From Psychrobacter piscatorii (GTDB lineage: Bacteria > Pseudomonadota > Gammaproteobacteria > Pseudomonadales > Moraxellaceae), in the NCBI RefSeq assembly GCF_001444505.1, contig NZ_LNDJ01000074.1, positions 1 through 64,000 of the forward strand: a stretch of DNA of 64,000 bases. Direction: 5' to 3'. The translations under genes and the position numbers were made by a program. The stretch's first letter is position 1, and the number at the start of each line of letters is the position of its first letter. Positions 53,243 through 62,608 of this stretch are shown in pieces. The notes beneath the pieces were generated by a model that saw only the letters and a list, made by a program, of their open reading frames with translations, made no database searches and was not told the DNA's origin.

Positions 53243-54559
53243 ATGACAAGTCCTAACGATAGCAATAAAAATAACAACAGCGCTAACAATGAGGCGGGCA
53301 ACAATACGTCTGAAAAACAAAACGGTATGTTGGCAGGTATCTTAGAGCGTGCAAGTAAGTCAGGCATCGGTCGTAAAAAATCAACGCCCAATCCGGTTGA
53401 GTCAGCAGTCGCAAAAGACATGGCAGAGATTCACAGCAACCCTACCAAGCTGCGTTTGGCGTTTTTAGGTGGTGGTAGCTTTGGTACGGCAATGGCAAAT
53501 TTGGCTGCGCGTAATGGCTGCGATGCTACGCTGTGGGTACGTAATAAACGTACTGTAAAAGCGATGGCAAAAACTCAAACCAATAAAAAATATCTGCCTG
53601 GCTACAAGCTTGATGACCGTTTGAAATACAGTCATGATTTGGCGGCTACCGTCAAAGACAAAGATATTATCTTTATCGCCGTGCCGGGATTGGCTTTTCG
53701 CGAAACGGTAAAAAACATTGCGCCTTTGATCAGTGGGCAGTCTATCGTATCGTTGACCAAAGGAATGGAGAAAGATACCTTTGCTATGATGAGCGACATT
53801 ATTAAAGAAGTGTTGCCTGAAGTGAATTTCGGTGTTATGTCAGGGCCAAACCTTGCCATAGAAATCATGAAAAACATGCCGTCTGCCACGGTGATTGCAA
53901 GTGAGTCTGAGCCATTGCGTCATGCGGTACAAGCGGCCTTACACAGTGCCTTCTTTAGAGTGTTCGCGAGTGATGATGTACGCGGTGTCGAGCTTGGCGG
54001 CGCGCTCAAAAACATCTATGCCATCGCCATGGGTATGGCAGCTGCTTATGAAGTGGGTGAAAATACCAAAGCAATGATCCTTACTCGTGCCTTGGCAGAA
54101 ATGAGTCGTTTCGGTGTTGAAGAGGGGGCCAATCCGCTAACCTTTTTAGGTTTGTCAGGAGTGGGGGATTTATATGCCACTTGTAGCTCAGAGTTAAGCC
54201 GCAACTATCGTATTGGTAATATGCTCGGTCGCGGCATGAGTATTGATGCTGCCGTCAAAAAGCTGGGTCAAACTGCTGAAGGGGTCAATACGATTCAGCA
54301 AGTCCACGAAAAAGCCACTAAAGCGGGCATCTATATGCCTATCACCCATGCGCTCTATGCGGTCATTTATGAAGATAAAGCAGCATTAGGCGTGGCACTA
54401 CATTTGATGGAAGCGGGATTCCGTAGTGATGTTGAGTTTGTGATGGCGCATGATCATAGCAATGCTGCGCTTACCGCTCATATGAAAAACTCAAGTAACA
54501 GCGCTAAAGACAATACCAAAGACGACGCCAAAAGTAAAAATAGCGATGCTGATAAGTAA
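53243..54559 (+). CDS. gpsA: glycerol-3-phosphate dehydrogenase (NAD(P)+) GpsA
   Basis: A 438-residue enzyme that makes sn-glycerol-3-phosphate for phospholipids. The Rossmann motif AFLGGGSFGTAMANLAARNG begins near residue 74; SLTKGMEKDT, MSGPNLAIEI, the catalytic Lys in LGGALKNIYAIAMG, and GLSGVGDLYATCSSELSRN are intact. Family length is about 330-340; the surplus is an N/S/K-rich N-terminal tail of about 70 residues and a K/D/S-rich C-terminal tail of about 25. sixA, gspL and gspM follow on the same strand. Confidence 0.95.
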   Translation: MTSPNDSNKNNNSANNEAGNNTSEKQNGMLAGILERASKSGIGRKKSTPNPVESAVAKDMAEIHSNPTKLRLAFLGGGSFGTAMANLAARNGCDATLWVRNKRTVKAMAKTQTNKKYLPGYKLDDRLKYSHDLAATVKDKDIIFIAVPGLAFRETVKNIAPLISGQSIVSLTKGMEKDTFAMMSDIIKEVLPEVNFGVMSGPNLAIEIMKNMPSATVIASESEPLRHAVQAALHSAFFRVFASDDVRGVELGGALKNIYAIAMGMAAAYEVGENTKAMILTRALAEMSRFGVEEGANPLTFLGLSGVGDLYATCSSELSRNYRIGNMLGRGMSIDAAVKKLGQTAEGVNTIQQVHEKATKAGIYMPITHALYAVIYEDKAALGVALHLMEAGFRSDVEFVMAHDHSNAALTAHMKNSSNSAKDNTKDDAKSKNSDADK

Positions 54560-54619
54560 GATATTTTATTAAAAGGTACTATTGAGAGACAGTGCTAACT
54601 CCGCGCACCAAGGAAGGTT

Positions 54620-55078
54620 ATGAAAATTATATTAGTACGTCATGGTCAAGCCGAAGATGAGACGCGTCCGGATAGTGCGCGTCAGCTGACTGACTTTGGT
54701 CAACAGCAAGCGGCACAGACGGCAGAGTATGTGACCACACACTATCATCCAGATTGTTTTATCGTCAGTCCTTATGATAGGGCGCAGCAGACGCTGGCTG
54801 CATTCCAGTCACGAATGCCCAACGTACTTTCAACAGTACAAGATAATATCACGCCCTCTGATGATGCCCGTGAGGCTTTAATTGATATTGCGAATATTGA
54901 TGCAGAATGTCTGGTCGTTGTTTGTCATATGTCAATCGTCGCTTATATCGCAGGCTTGTTGACTGGTGATTATCCTGAGTCATTCTCTTTGGCAGAAGCC
55001 AGAGTGTTTGAAATGGAGTTTGTTATGACTGGGATGGCCACTGAAGTGGATCGTTTTGTACCTGATCAACCATACTAG
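54620..55078 (+). CDS. sixA: phosphohistidine phosphatase SixA
   Basis: A 152-residue member of the histidine phosphatase (phosphoglycerate-mutase-like) superfamily. The catalytic RHG is in ILVRHGQAEDE; a second His sits in VVVCHMSIVAY. SPYDRAQQTLAAF completes the site. E. coli SixA removes phosphate from the nitrogen PTS protein or ArcB. AAGGAAGG precedes the ATG. It is 60 bp after gpsA and likely cotranscribed. Confidence 0.92.
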   Translation: MKIILVRHGQAEDETRPDSARQLTDFGQQQAAQTAEYVTTHYHPDCFIVSPYDRAQQTLAAFQSRMPNVLSTVQDNITPSDDAREALIDIANIDAECLVVVCHMSIVAYIAGLLTGDYPESFSLAEARVFEMEFVMTGMATEVDRFVPDQPY

Positions 55079-55233
55079 GCTAGCCATTTCTTAGATAGGG
55101 TGAATTCAGAGTGAGGCAATCATGCCAATTAAGCGACTGGCTCAGCAGATAAAATGACTCAATCCTTTCTAAATAGTAGCACTGCTTCATCACAGTACTT
55201 TTATAACCGCAGCAATAATCGAGGACACGTTTA

Positions 55234-56460
55234 GTGTTACATGTTTGGTTACGAGCGCAGCATAGTCCGCTAGCTGTCTGGCGCGAAGATGTACAGCAAT
55301 GGCAGACGGTTGATGGTTGGCAACAGTTACAAACTCTCTATGGTCATCATAAATCGAATGGCCAAAAGGCAATTTGTTTATATTTCCCCTCAAGTCATGT
55401 ATTGCAAGTAGACACAGCGCTTAATAATGCTCAGCTCAAGCAGCTGGGTAATAGTGGTAAGCAGTATTTGTTTGAAGAAACCTCCCTAACGCCAGTTGAG
55501 CAATTGGTTATTCGTCAGTTGAGCCATGCTGATACGACGCAGCTGTACGCATTGGCACAAAGCGATATTGAGGCATGGCAGCAAAGTGCTCAGCTCGTGG
55601 GTATGAATATAGTGGCACTAATGCCAGATTTCCTATTACTGCCACCGCCAGAAGAAGGTGCAGGTCAGCAAGTGACATTATATCAAGATGATCAGACAAT
55701 GCTTCTGCGTCAATCACTGTATCAAGGTATGGCTGTGAGCTATCTGCCATTAATTTTGGAGCGCTTCCCACACTTAACCGAAGTCATGCTGTTACCCTCT
55801 ATTGATGTCTCAAGCGATAAAGAGCGTCATTTGGCTGAAACCACAGCACTCATCACTGATTATCAATTGTTATTGACGACATTGCCGACGACACCTAAGC
55901 CGATCGACAACCCAGAACGTCATGCCCTTAACTTCTTTATCAAGTCAACCGATTCGCAGTTATCTCCTTATCTGCGGGTAGCGATGATGGTTGCGTTATC
56001 AGCTTTGGTACTACAGATAGCAACCGATGGCGTACAGTGGTATCAATATAATGAGGCCGCCGCTGCCACCAAAACTGAAATCGCAGCGCAGTATCAATCT
56101 TGGTTCCCAGATGAGCCCCTCAGCACTCGAACCAAGCTCCAAGTACAATTACAGCCAAAACTGCTTAGCGACAGCCAGGCACCTGCATCACACATGGCAG
56201 CGCTGTCAAAGATATCACCCTTAATCAAACAATCTTCACTGCATGCGCAGACGCTAGTGATGCAGCCATCTGCACTCAGTTTTACGCTCATTGCACCTGA
56301 TCGTGGCAGTTTGGATCAATTCACGAGCACGCTAGTAGCGCAAGGTTTGAATGCCAAGCTTGCGCAAGTGAGTAGTAATGATCAAGGTCAATTTAGTGCT
56401 CAGGTCACTGTGGATGTGGTGGAAAACAGCGATACGGCGAACACTCCGGCAGCATCATAA
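55234..56460 (+). CDS. gspL: type II secretion system protein GspL
   Basis: A 408-residue bitopic inner-membrane protein of the T2SS platform. The N-terminal cytoplasmic actin-like domain spans about 1-235 and binds the GspE ATPase in known systems; one helix at about 247-263 (LRVAMMVALSALVLQI) leads to a periplasmic ferredoxin-like domain. The start codon is GTG with GAGGA about eight bases upstream. gspM follows closely. The pair stands apart from other gsp genes, none of which lies in the window. Identification rests on topology, length, context and weak motifs. Confidence 0.85.
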   Translation: MLHVWLRAQHSPLAVWREDVQQWQTVDGWQQLQTLYGHHKSNGQKAICLYFPSSHVLQVDTALNNAQLKQLGNSGKQYLFEETSLTPVEQLVIRQLSHADTTQLYALAQSDIEAWQQSAQLVGMNIVALMPDFLLLPPPEEGAGQQVTLYQDDQTMLLRQSLYQGMAVSYLPLILERFPHLTEVMLLPSIDVSSDKERHLAETTALITDYQLLLTTLPTTPKPIDNPERHALNFFIKSTDSQLSPYLRVAMMVALSALVLQIATDGVQWYQYNEAAAATKTEIAAQYQSWFPDEPLSTRTKLQVQLQPKLLSDSQAPASHMAALSKISPLIKQSSLHAQTLVMQPSALSFTLIAPDRGSLDQFTSTLVAQGLNAKLAQVSSNDQGQFSAQVTVDVVENSDTANTPAAS

Positions 56461-56493
56461 TTCATCAGTGTATTGGTAAGAAAAGGTCAAAAC

Positions 56494-57063
56494 ATGAAAC
56501 GATTACAGCGCCGTACCAAACGCAGTGCAGCTGTCTCTGCAACCAATACTAAGGCGCACGCATTCTCTGAGCGTATGAGCAGTTACCAAAATATGCTATC
56601 AACGCGCTGGCAAGCATTACCGCCACGCGATCAGCTAGCGTTAGCTATATTATCCGTATTTTTGTTGGTATTTATCGGCGGTTATGGTGGTTATAGCATT
56701 CATCAAGCGGCAAAAGAGAGCGAAAATGATTATCAGGAACAAGTGGCTGATTATTTTTGGTTGCGGGCGCAAGCAGGTAATATCGATAGTAATGCATTAA
56801 GTGCTGGCAATAACGCTAATGGAGAGGCTGACATGCCGCCTGCCAATCGCATTAGTGCGCTGCTAAATACCACAGGAATTACAGATGCTCAGGTCGTTGC
56901 GGCTGGTGATTCGGTGCAGTTAAGCTTTATCCACCCCAGTCAAGCTGTCGTAAGTACCGCTCTTGGCAAGTTAGAGCAGCAAGGTTGGCAGTTCACGCAG
57001 TTATCCATGCAGCAAGACCTAACGAATAAATCTATCCAAGTGCAAGCCACTGTCACTTTATAA
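56494..57063 (+). CDS. gspM: type II secretion system protein GspM
   Basis: A 189-residue inner-membrane protein that pairs with GspL. A basic cytoplasmic start precedes one helix at about 48-66 (LALAILSVFLLVFIGGYGG). The periplasmic domain ends with KLEQQGWQFTQLSMQQDLTN and QVQATVTL, the ferredoxin-like fold typical of GspM. AAAAGG stands seven bases before the ATG at 56494. It lies 33 bp after gspL. Confidence 0.87.
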   Translation: MKRLQRRTKRSAAVSATNTKAHAFSERMSSYQNMLSTRWQALPPRDQLALAILSVFLLVFIGGYGGYSIHQAAKESENDYQEQVADYFWLRAQAGNIDSNALSAGNNANGEADMPPANRISALLNTTGITDAQVVAAGDSVQLSFIHPSQAVVSTALGKLEQQGWQFTQLSMQQDLTNKSIQVQATVTL

Positions 57064-57332
57064 CTCGATACTGTTTAGTGGCAGGTATGGGCTTAATAGT
57101 AGAATATGAGTAACAGAACATGATATGTTCCAATCCAATTTATTAGTAACTCGCTTTTCAAATGGCATTTTGAGTTAGATGTCATTGAAAAGCCTTTTAT
57201 CTGTCACCATTAAATGTTTATTAGCCACTGCTAACGATAGATATTTAGCGTAAAGCACTTTCTTCATAACGATACTGATGAGCATAGCTTTCAGCAGACA
57301 AGATTACTGACCAGCAAGGACAACGCAAACCA

Positions 57333-57746
57333 ATGAGTGACAGTATGAGCAACGATAAGCGCCGTTCTTTAACCATTTACAATCACATCACTTATTTCTT
57401 ATATGTGATTAGCTATTTTACCGCTGGTCTGCTGTGGATCGTGCCGATTGTGATGAATTATGCCAAGCGCCACGATGCTGATGGTACATGGTTATCCACG
57501 CATTTTGATTGGCAAATCAAAACGTTTTGGTACAGTATCGTTTGGTTTATTATCGGTATTGTCATCACAGCTTTTGCTTTAGGTGGTTTTGGTGTGAGTA
57601 TGCTAGCTGATAGTGGCAATATCGCTATTGGTTCGACGTTACTGGCTGGCTTTGGTCTGTTGATTGTGACATTCACCTTTATCTGGCATTTATATCGAAT
57701 TATACGTGGTTGGATTGCACTCACTGACGGCCGCCCAGTACCTTGA
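57333..57746 (+). CDS. COG3671/DUF4870-type membrane protein
   Basis: A 137-residue protein with about three membrane helices (about 20-40, 67-90, 100-122). The motif GTWLSTHFDWQIKTFWYSIVW is typical of a small family of gammaproteobacterial inner-membrane proteins without known role. It is preceded by a gene-free spacer of about 270 bp and followed by pyrD. An internal ATG at 57345 is possible. Confidence 0.8.
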   Translation: MSDSMSNDKRRSLTIYNHITYFLYVISYFTAGLLWIVPIVMNYAKRHDADGTWLSTHFDWQIKTFWYSIVWFIIGIVITAFALGGFGVSMLADSGNIAIGSTLLAGFGLLIVTFTFIWHLYRIIRGWIALTDGRPVP

Positions 57747-57970
57747 TATAATATACTAGTTGTCTTTCGCTGTTGATTCAGTTGAGCTTAAAAGACAGTG
57801 AATTATTATGGCTATTTAATAAATGCTTGTATGCGCTGACGGTGGGTTAAATGTGGAAATTTACCGTGTGAAACTTTGCTCTTGTTTCTGTTAAGCTGAT
57901 ATAATCGCTCCGCCTGATTTCATTCATATTCTTTATCCACTATTTCTTTCGAGCAGGGTCCGCCATCACT

Positions 57971-59005
57971 ATGTCTTATGCCTTACTTCGTCCTTTTTTG
58001 TTTAATATGGATCCCGAACACGCCCATGAGATGACGCTATCTTTATTGGATAAAGCACATAAAGCGCGTGTTTTAGGTTTGGCATATGGTCAGTCGATGC
58101 AGCCTACTGACTGTATGGGCTTGCAGTTCTCCAATCCAGTGGGTCTTGCTGCAGGCTTGGATAAAAACGGTGACTATATTGACGCGCTGGCTGAGCTGGG
58201 TTTTGGTTTTATAGAAGTAGGTACGGTCACGCCAAGACCGCAAGCAGGCAACGATAGGCCAAGACTGTTTAGAATCAAGCAAGCAGACGCCATCATCAAC
58301 CGTATGGGCTTTAACAATGAAGGCGTTGATTATCTGATCGATAATGTCAAACGCTGCAAATACAAAGGCAATATCGGTATCAACATTGGTAAAAATGCGG
58401 ACACGCCGGTAGAGCAAGCCGCAGACGATTATGTGTATTGCTTAGAGCGTGTGTACCCACATGCCTCATATATTACGGTCAATATCTCATCACCAAACAC
58501 CAAAAACTTACGTGACTTGCAAAGTGGTGAGGCCCTGACCCAGCTGATGGATACGATTAAAAACCGTCACAGTCAACTAGCCACCGAATATGGTTTTTAT
58601 GTGCCATTGGTGCTCAAGGTTGCGCCTGATCTAGAGCCACTGCAAGTTGACTATATCTCACAGCAATTATTAGACTTTGAAATTGACGGTTTGATTGCAA
58701 CCAATACGACACTGAGCCGCGTGGGTGTCGAAGACTTACGTGATGGTGATCAAATGGGCGGCTTGTCAGGTCGTCCGGTGAGCCACATTAGTACCCAGAT
58801 TTTACAACAGTTCTCTGATCAGCTAGATGGTAAAGTTGCTTTGATAGGTGTGGGTGGCATCGATAGTGGTGCCAAAGCCGTCAAAAAAATCGAAGCAGGT
58901 GCAGACATGGTACAGCTCTATACAGGTCTTATATATAGAGGGCCTGGGCTAGTACAGTCTTGTATTCAAGCAATCGGTGGCTATTATGATGCCATGGAAA
59001 GCTAG
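57971..59005 (+). CDS. pyrD: dihydroorotate dehydrogenase (quinone), class 2
   Basis: A 344-residue membrane-associated FMN enzyme of pyrimidine synthesis that passes electrons to quinone. The N-terminal helical membrane-binding extension of class 2 enzymes is present ([19 protein letters not shown]). [31 protein letters not shown] with the catalytic Ser, ATNTT and GVGGIDSG...[12 protein letters not shown] follow. Length fits E. coli PyrD (336). cvpA begins 30 bp later, so the two may be cotranscribed. Confidence 0.97.
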   Translation: MSYALLRPFLFNMDPEHAHEMTLSLLDKAHKARVLGLAYGQSMQPTDCMGLQFSNPVGLAAGLDKNGDYIDALAELGFGFIEVGTVTPRPQAGNDRPRLFRIKQADAIINRMGFNNEGVDYLIDNVKRCKYKGNIGINIGKNADTPVEQAADDYVYCLERVYPHASYITVNISSPNTKNLRDLQSGEALTQLMDTIKNRHSQLATEYGFYVPLVLKVAPDLEPLQVDYISQQLLDFEIDGLIATNTTLSRVGVEDLRDGDQMGGLSGRPVSHISTQILQQFSDQLDGKVALIGVGGIDSGAKAVKKIEAGADMVQLYTGLIYRGPGLVQSCIQAIGGYYDAMES

Positions 59006-59035
59006 TCAAGTGAATAAGATGGTGAGGCGCAAGAT

Positions 59036-59533
59036 ATGAGCGTTCTAGATATTGTGATTGCTATTGTTGTCTTGATTGGTTTGTGGCGCGGCTTTCAAGT
59101 TGGCCTGATCAAAACAGCTGTGGGCTTAGTAGGCTGGTTTATCGCTCTTATCGCTGCGACTCGGCTCGCAGGATCGGTGTCGCCTCAGTTGTCTGGTGTT
59201 GTCCAAAGTCCCGTACTACAAATGGCCCTGGCCTTTTTGCTGGTGGTGATTGTGATATTGGCAGTTATGCACTTGGTGGCTTTTGTATTCTCAGGTGTGC
59301 TCAAGACACTGCGTCTGGGCGTGGTCGATAAAATGGCGGGCGGGGTGCTTGGTGCTGCCAAAAATGTACTGATGGTATTGGTTGTGTTAAGTGTGAGTGC
59401 GCCACTACTAGTACAAATGCCGCAATGGCAAACCTCAGTCCTTGCCCCTGAGCTGCTACCTTATGCACCCATGGGTAAAGCATTGGTGTCAGATGTGTTG
59501 GGTATGGCTTGGGATCAAGTCAATCAATCTTAA
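59036..59533 (+). CDS. cvpA: CvpA family membrane protein
   Basis: A 165-residue inner-membrane protein with four hydrophobic helices, the first in IVIAIVVLIGLWRGFQVGLI. The family core GFQVGLIKTAVGLVGWFIALIAA is clear. In E. coli CvpA is needed for colicin V production and bile resistance, with purF as its downstream neighbour, as here. GAGG precedes the ATG. No PurR-like box was recognised in the 195-bp spacer before purF. Confidence 0.92.
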   Translation: MSVLDIVIAIVVLIGLWRGFQVGLIKTAVGLVGWFIALIAATRLAGSVSPQLSGVVQSPVLQMALAFLLVVIVILAVMHLVAFVFSGVLKTLRLGVVDKMAGGVLGAAKNVLMVLVVLSVSAPLLVQMPQWQTSVLAPELLPYAPMGKALVSDVLGMAWDQVNQS

Positions 59534-59728
59534 TTTTCTATTGTTTTCATTCTTTTTATACTTCTAAATTTTTGCGCGTGTTATTGATTATCTAATGATA
59601 ATTGATTAATTTTCTTATAAAGTCATCAGGTTAGCGGCGAATGACGGTATGTGATTTTAGCCACCTACTGTCAGCAGGTTTGCCGTTATTATCGTACTAA
59701 TGTATGAGTCAAAATAGGATATAGCTAT

Positions 59729-61264
59729 ATGTGTGGAGTCATTGGAGTTGCAGCTCATGAGCCAGTCAATCAGATACTTTATGACGGCTTAACGATGCTA
59801 CAGCATCGCGGGCAAGATGCAGCGGGTATTGTCACTTTGCAAGATGGTCGACTTTACCTGCGCAAAGAAAATGGTATGGTACGTGACGTCTTTATGAATC
59901 GTCATATGATGAAATTGGTCGGTAAATTTGGTATCGGCCACGTTCGTTATCCGACAGCGGGCACTTCTAGTAGCGCTGAAGCCCAGCCATTTTATGTTAA
60001 CTCACCTTATGGTATCACGCTTGCGCATAATGGCAACTTGACCAATGCTGAGAGTTTGGCCAAATCTTTATATATCGAAGATCGTCGCCACCTCAATACC
60101 GATTCAGATTCTGAAGTGCTGCTGAACGTACTCGCACATGAGATGCAAAATCTAGGTAAGACGCATCCAACAGCCGATGACATCTTTGAAGCGGTAAAAG
60201 CCGTTTATAGACGCTGTGAAGGGGCTTATGGTGTTGTGGCCTTGATTACTGGTCATGGATTACTAGCGTTCCGCGATCCAAACGGTATCCGTCCGCTTAT
60301 CTTTGGTAAGCGCATGGCAGAAAACGGCGGCACCGAATATATGGTCGCCTCTGAATCAGTCGCATTGACAGGTTCTGGCTTTACGATCGTTCGTGATGTA
60401 AAACCAGGCGAAGCTATTTTTATTGATTTGAACCATAAGCTACATACGCATCAATGCGTAGCGCCAAAAGAATATACACCTTGTATCTTTGAGTATGTTT
60501 ACTTTGCCCGTCCAGATTCTATTATGGATAATATCTCAGTTTATAAATCACGCCTACGTATGGGTGAAAAATTGGCTGACAAAATCCTTGCAGAGTGGGG
60601 CGAAGATCATGACATTGACGTGGTCATCCCGATTCCAGATACGTCACGTACCTCAGCGATGGAGCTGGCGCTAAAAATGAACGTCAAGTACCGTGAAGGG
60701 TTTATGAAAAACCGCTATATCGGTCGTACGTTCATCATGCCAGGTCAACAGCAGCGCAAAAAGTCCGTTCGTCAAAAGCTAAGCGCGGTGCCATTAGAGT
60801 TTAAAGGTAAAAACGTGCTATTGGTTGATGATTCAATCGTTCGTGGTACGACGTGTCATGAGATCATTCAAATGGCGCGTGATGCAGGTGCTAATAAAGT
60901 GTTTTTTGCGAGTGCCGCGCCACCAGTCAAGTTTCCAAACGTATACGGCATTGACATGCCAGTGCGTACCGAGCTGATTGCTTCAGGCAATAGTGTTGAG
61001 GAAGTACGTGAGATCATTGGTGCTGACCGTCTGATCTTCCAAGACCTAGATGATTTGATCGATGCCGTCAAGGATACCAAGCACAGCAGAGTCGAAGGGT
61101 TTGATTGTGCTGTATTTAATGGCTGCTACATTACTGGCCAGATCAATGAAGCGTATCTTGACCATCTGCAAGAGCAGCGTAATGATACGGCCAAGACTGG
61201 TAAAAAAGGCGTGCAGATAGTGGCTGATACCCCAGTCGATATGATGGGTGTTGAAGAGCTTTAA
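59729..61264 (+). CDS. purF: amidophosphoribosyltransferase PurF
   Basis: A 511-residue first enzyme of purine synthesis. The N-terminal MCGVIG exposes the nucleophilic Cys2 of a class II glutaminase after Met removal; there is no propeptide, as in the E. coli type. [16 protein letters not shown] and DSDSEVLL follow. The PRPP loop is [13 protein letters not shown] in the C-terminal phosphoribosyltransferase domain. AGGATA stands before the ATG, and a strong terminator after the stop. Confidence 0.97.
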   Translation: MCGVIGVAAHEPVNQILYDGLTMLQHRGQDAAGIVTLQDGRLYLRKENGMVRDVFMNRHMMKLVGKFGIGHVRYPTAGTSSSAEAQPFYVNSPYGITLAHNGNLTNAESLAKSLYIEDRRHLNTDSDSEVLLNVLAHEMQNLGKTHPTADDIFEAVKAVYRRCEGAYGVVALITGHGLLAFRDPNGIRPLIFGKRMAENGGTEYMVASESVALTGSGFTIVRDVKPGEAIFIDLNHKLHTHQCVAPKEYTPCIFEYVYFARPDSIMDNISVYKSRLRMGEKLADKILAEWGEDHDIDVVIPIPDTSRTSAMELALKMNVKYREGFMKNRYIGRTFIMPGQQQRKKSVRQKLSAVPLEFKGKNVLLVDDSIVRGTTCHEIIQMARDAGANKVFFASAAPPVKFPNVYGIDMPVRTELIASGNSVEEVREIIGADRLIFQDLDDLIDAVKDTKHSRVEGFDCAVFNGCYITGQINEAYLDHLQEQRNDTAKTGKKGVQIVADTPVDMMGVEEL

Positions 61265-61296
61265 GCCAGATAGCAATAAATATATTGCTTGAAAAT

Positions 61297-61333
61297 AAAA
61301 AGCTGGATTCTATTAAGAGTCCAGCTTTTTTTT
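61297..61333. terminator. bidirectional intrinsic terminator between purF and azlD
   Basis: AAAAAGCTGGATTCT pairs with AGAGTCCAGCTTTTT around an ATTA loop (one G-T pair), with A- and T-runs on both sides. Confidence 0.92.
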
Positions 61334-61386
61334 GCCAAAAATACCAGTAAAATTAAAGCTGGGTGTTGGTATAAGATAGGCTGTTG

Positions 61387-61746
61387 TCAGATCAAAAAAT
61401 TGGTAAATATCCAGACAAAACCATTGATCGCGGCAATACCAACGACCATGCTGACCAATAGCTGGCGGCTAATATGGTAAATAAAGAGTACCAGTATAAG
61501 CGCACAAATCTGGGCCATTAACAGATGTAGCTCAGGATCACTCAAGGCAATATCCACTGGCAAGTTCTGATATGACAGACTGGTTAAGATAAGTAAGACC
61601 ATCACTGACAACGGTAAGCTCTCATTCAGTCGATGTAGCCAAGGCGTATCTAAAACTTTTCTAGGGATTAATGCTGGTAACGCACGAGTGATGAACGTCA
61701 CTGCCGCCATCGCAAGTGTTGCAAAAATAAGATAACTACTGGTCAT
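61387..61746 (-). CDS. azlD: AzlD family branched-chain amino acid export subunit
   Basis: A 119-residue protein with about four helices; FITRALPALIPRKVL near the start is the family signature. With AzlC it forms a branched-chain amino acid exporter (YgaZ-YgaH in E. coli). Its start overlaps the azlC end by 11 bp, which points to translational coupling. The ATG has no separate spacer. Confidence 0.9.
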   Translation of the reverse strand: MTSSYLIFATLAMAAVTFITRALPALIPRKVLDTPWLHRLNESLPLSVMVLLILTSLSYQNLPVDIALSDPELHLLMAQICALILVLFIYHISRQLLVSMVVGIAAINGFVWIFTNFLI

Positions 61747-62467
61747 AAGATTCTCCTATTTCATGACGCTGCATCCAAAATCCACGTACCAAAATCATCA
61801 GCATACAGATAGTAATGGCGACTAGCAGCAACCAATCGCTGGTAAATAGCGAGGCAATGACTAAACCAATGACAGCAATACCAATCGGGAAGTAGCGCTG
61901 GATACTTTGAAATTGCTCATAAGCCAAAATTGCAAACAGACAAACCAAGGCAAAATCCAAATGTGGAATTAAGTCACTAAGCGTACTTCCAATCATCACG
62001 CCGATGGCACTCGCGAGCACCCACCAGCTTTGGTTAAATAAGCTAATAGGGAGTATGAGTGCTTGTCGTGCCTCGTTTGGCAAACTGGTCATGACTGAAA
62101 AGGTCTCGTCAGTCAGGGCAAATAAGCAATACGTTTTTGCCAGTTTATGTTTTGGTAGATATTGCAATAGTGGTATACCATAAAACACGTGGCGTAAATT
62201 AATAGCGGCGATATTGGTCGCGATGTTACCGATCGGCAGACCAGCGCTTAGCATTGGCAAACAAGCATATTGAGCCGCTCCAGCATAGAGCACAATGCTG
62301 AGCATAACCGTTGCCCATACAGGAATACCAGCAACTTGTGCCAGTACACCAAAGGCAATACCAGCAGGCAGATATCCCATGGCAACGGGCAAGCTTTTTT
62401 TGAAGCCCTCAGCCCAATCGTGAGTGCGTTCTTGTTGATGACTGAGTTCGTTTGAATGAGTGGTCAC
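61736..62467 (-). CDS. azlC: AzlC family branched-chain amino acid exporter
   Basis: A 243-residue inner-membrane protein with five to seven helices. The core FKKSLPVAMGYLPAGIAFGVLA followed by VLYAGAAQYACLPMLSAG and NLRHVFYGIPL is diagnostic of AzlC/YgaZ. The start codon is GTG with AGGA seven bases upstream. It is the first gene of azlC-azlD; no leucine-responsive regulator lies adjacent. Confidence 0.92.
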   Translation of the reverse strand: MTTHSNELSHQQERTHDWAEGFKKSLPVAMGYLPAGIAFGVLAQVAGIPVWATVMLSIVLYAGAAQYACLPMLSAGLPIGNIATNIAAINLRHVFYGIPLLQYLPKHKLAKTYCLFALTDETFSVMTSLPNEARQALILPISLFNQSWWVLASAIGVMIGSTLSDLIPHLDFALVCLFAILAYEQFQSIQRYFPIGIAVIGLVIASLFTSDWLLLVAITICMLMILVRGFWMQRHEIGESYDQ

Positions 62468-62608
62468 ATGGCATCCTAAATTTTCTTACACTGTTTTTAT
62501 AAACGGATTGTTTTACACTTAAAAATAAACACTGTATTGCGTCAAAACGGTATGTGATGGCTGTATGATAAATGACTGCGTGATCATTGGCTGTACAATA
62601 AAAAGTGT

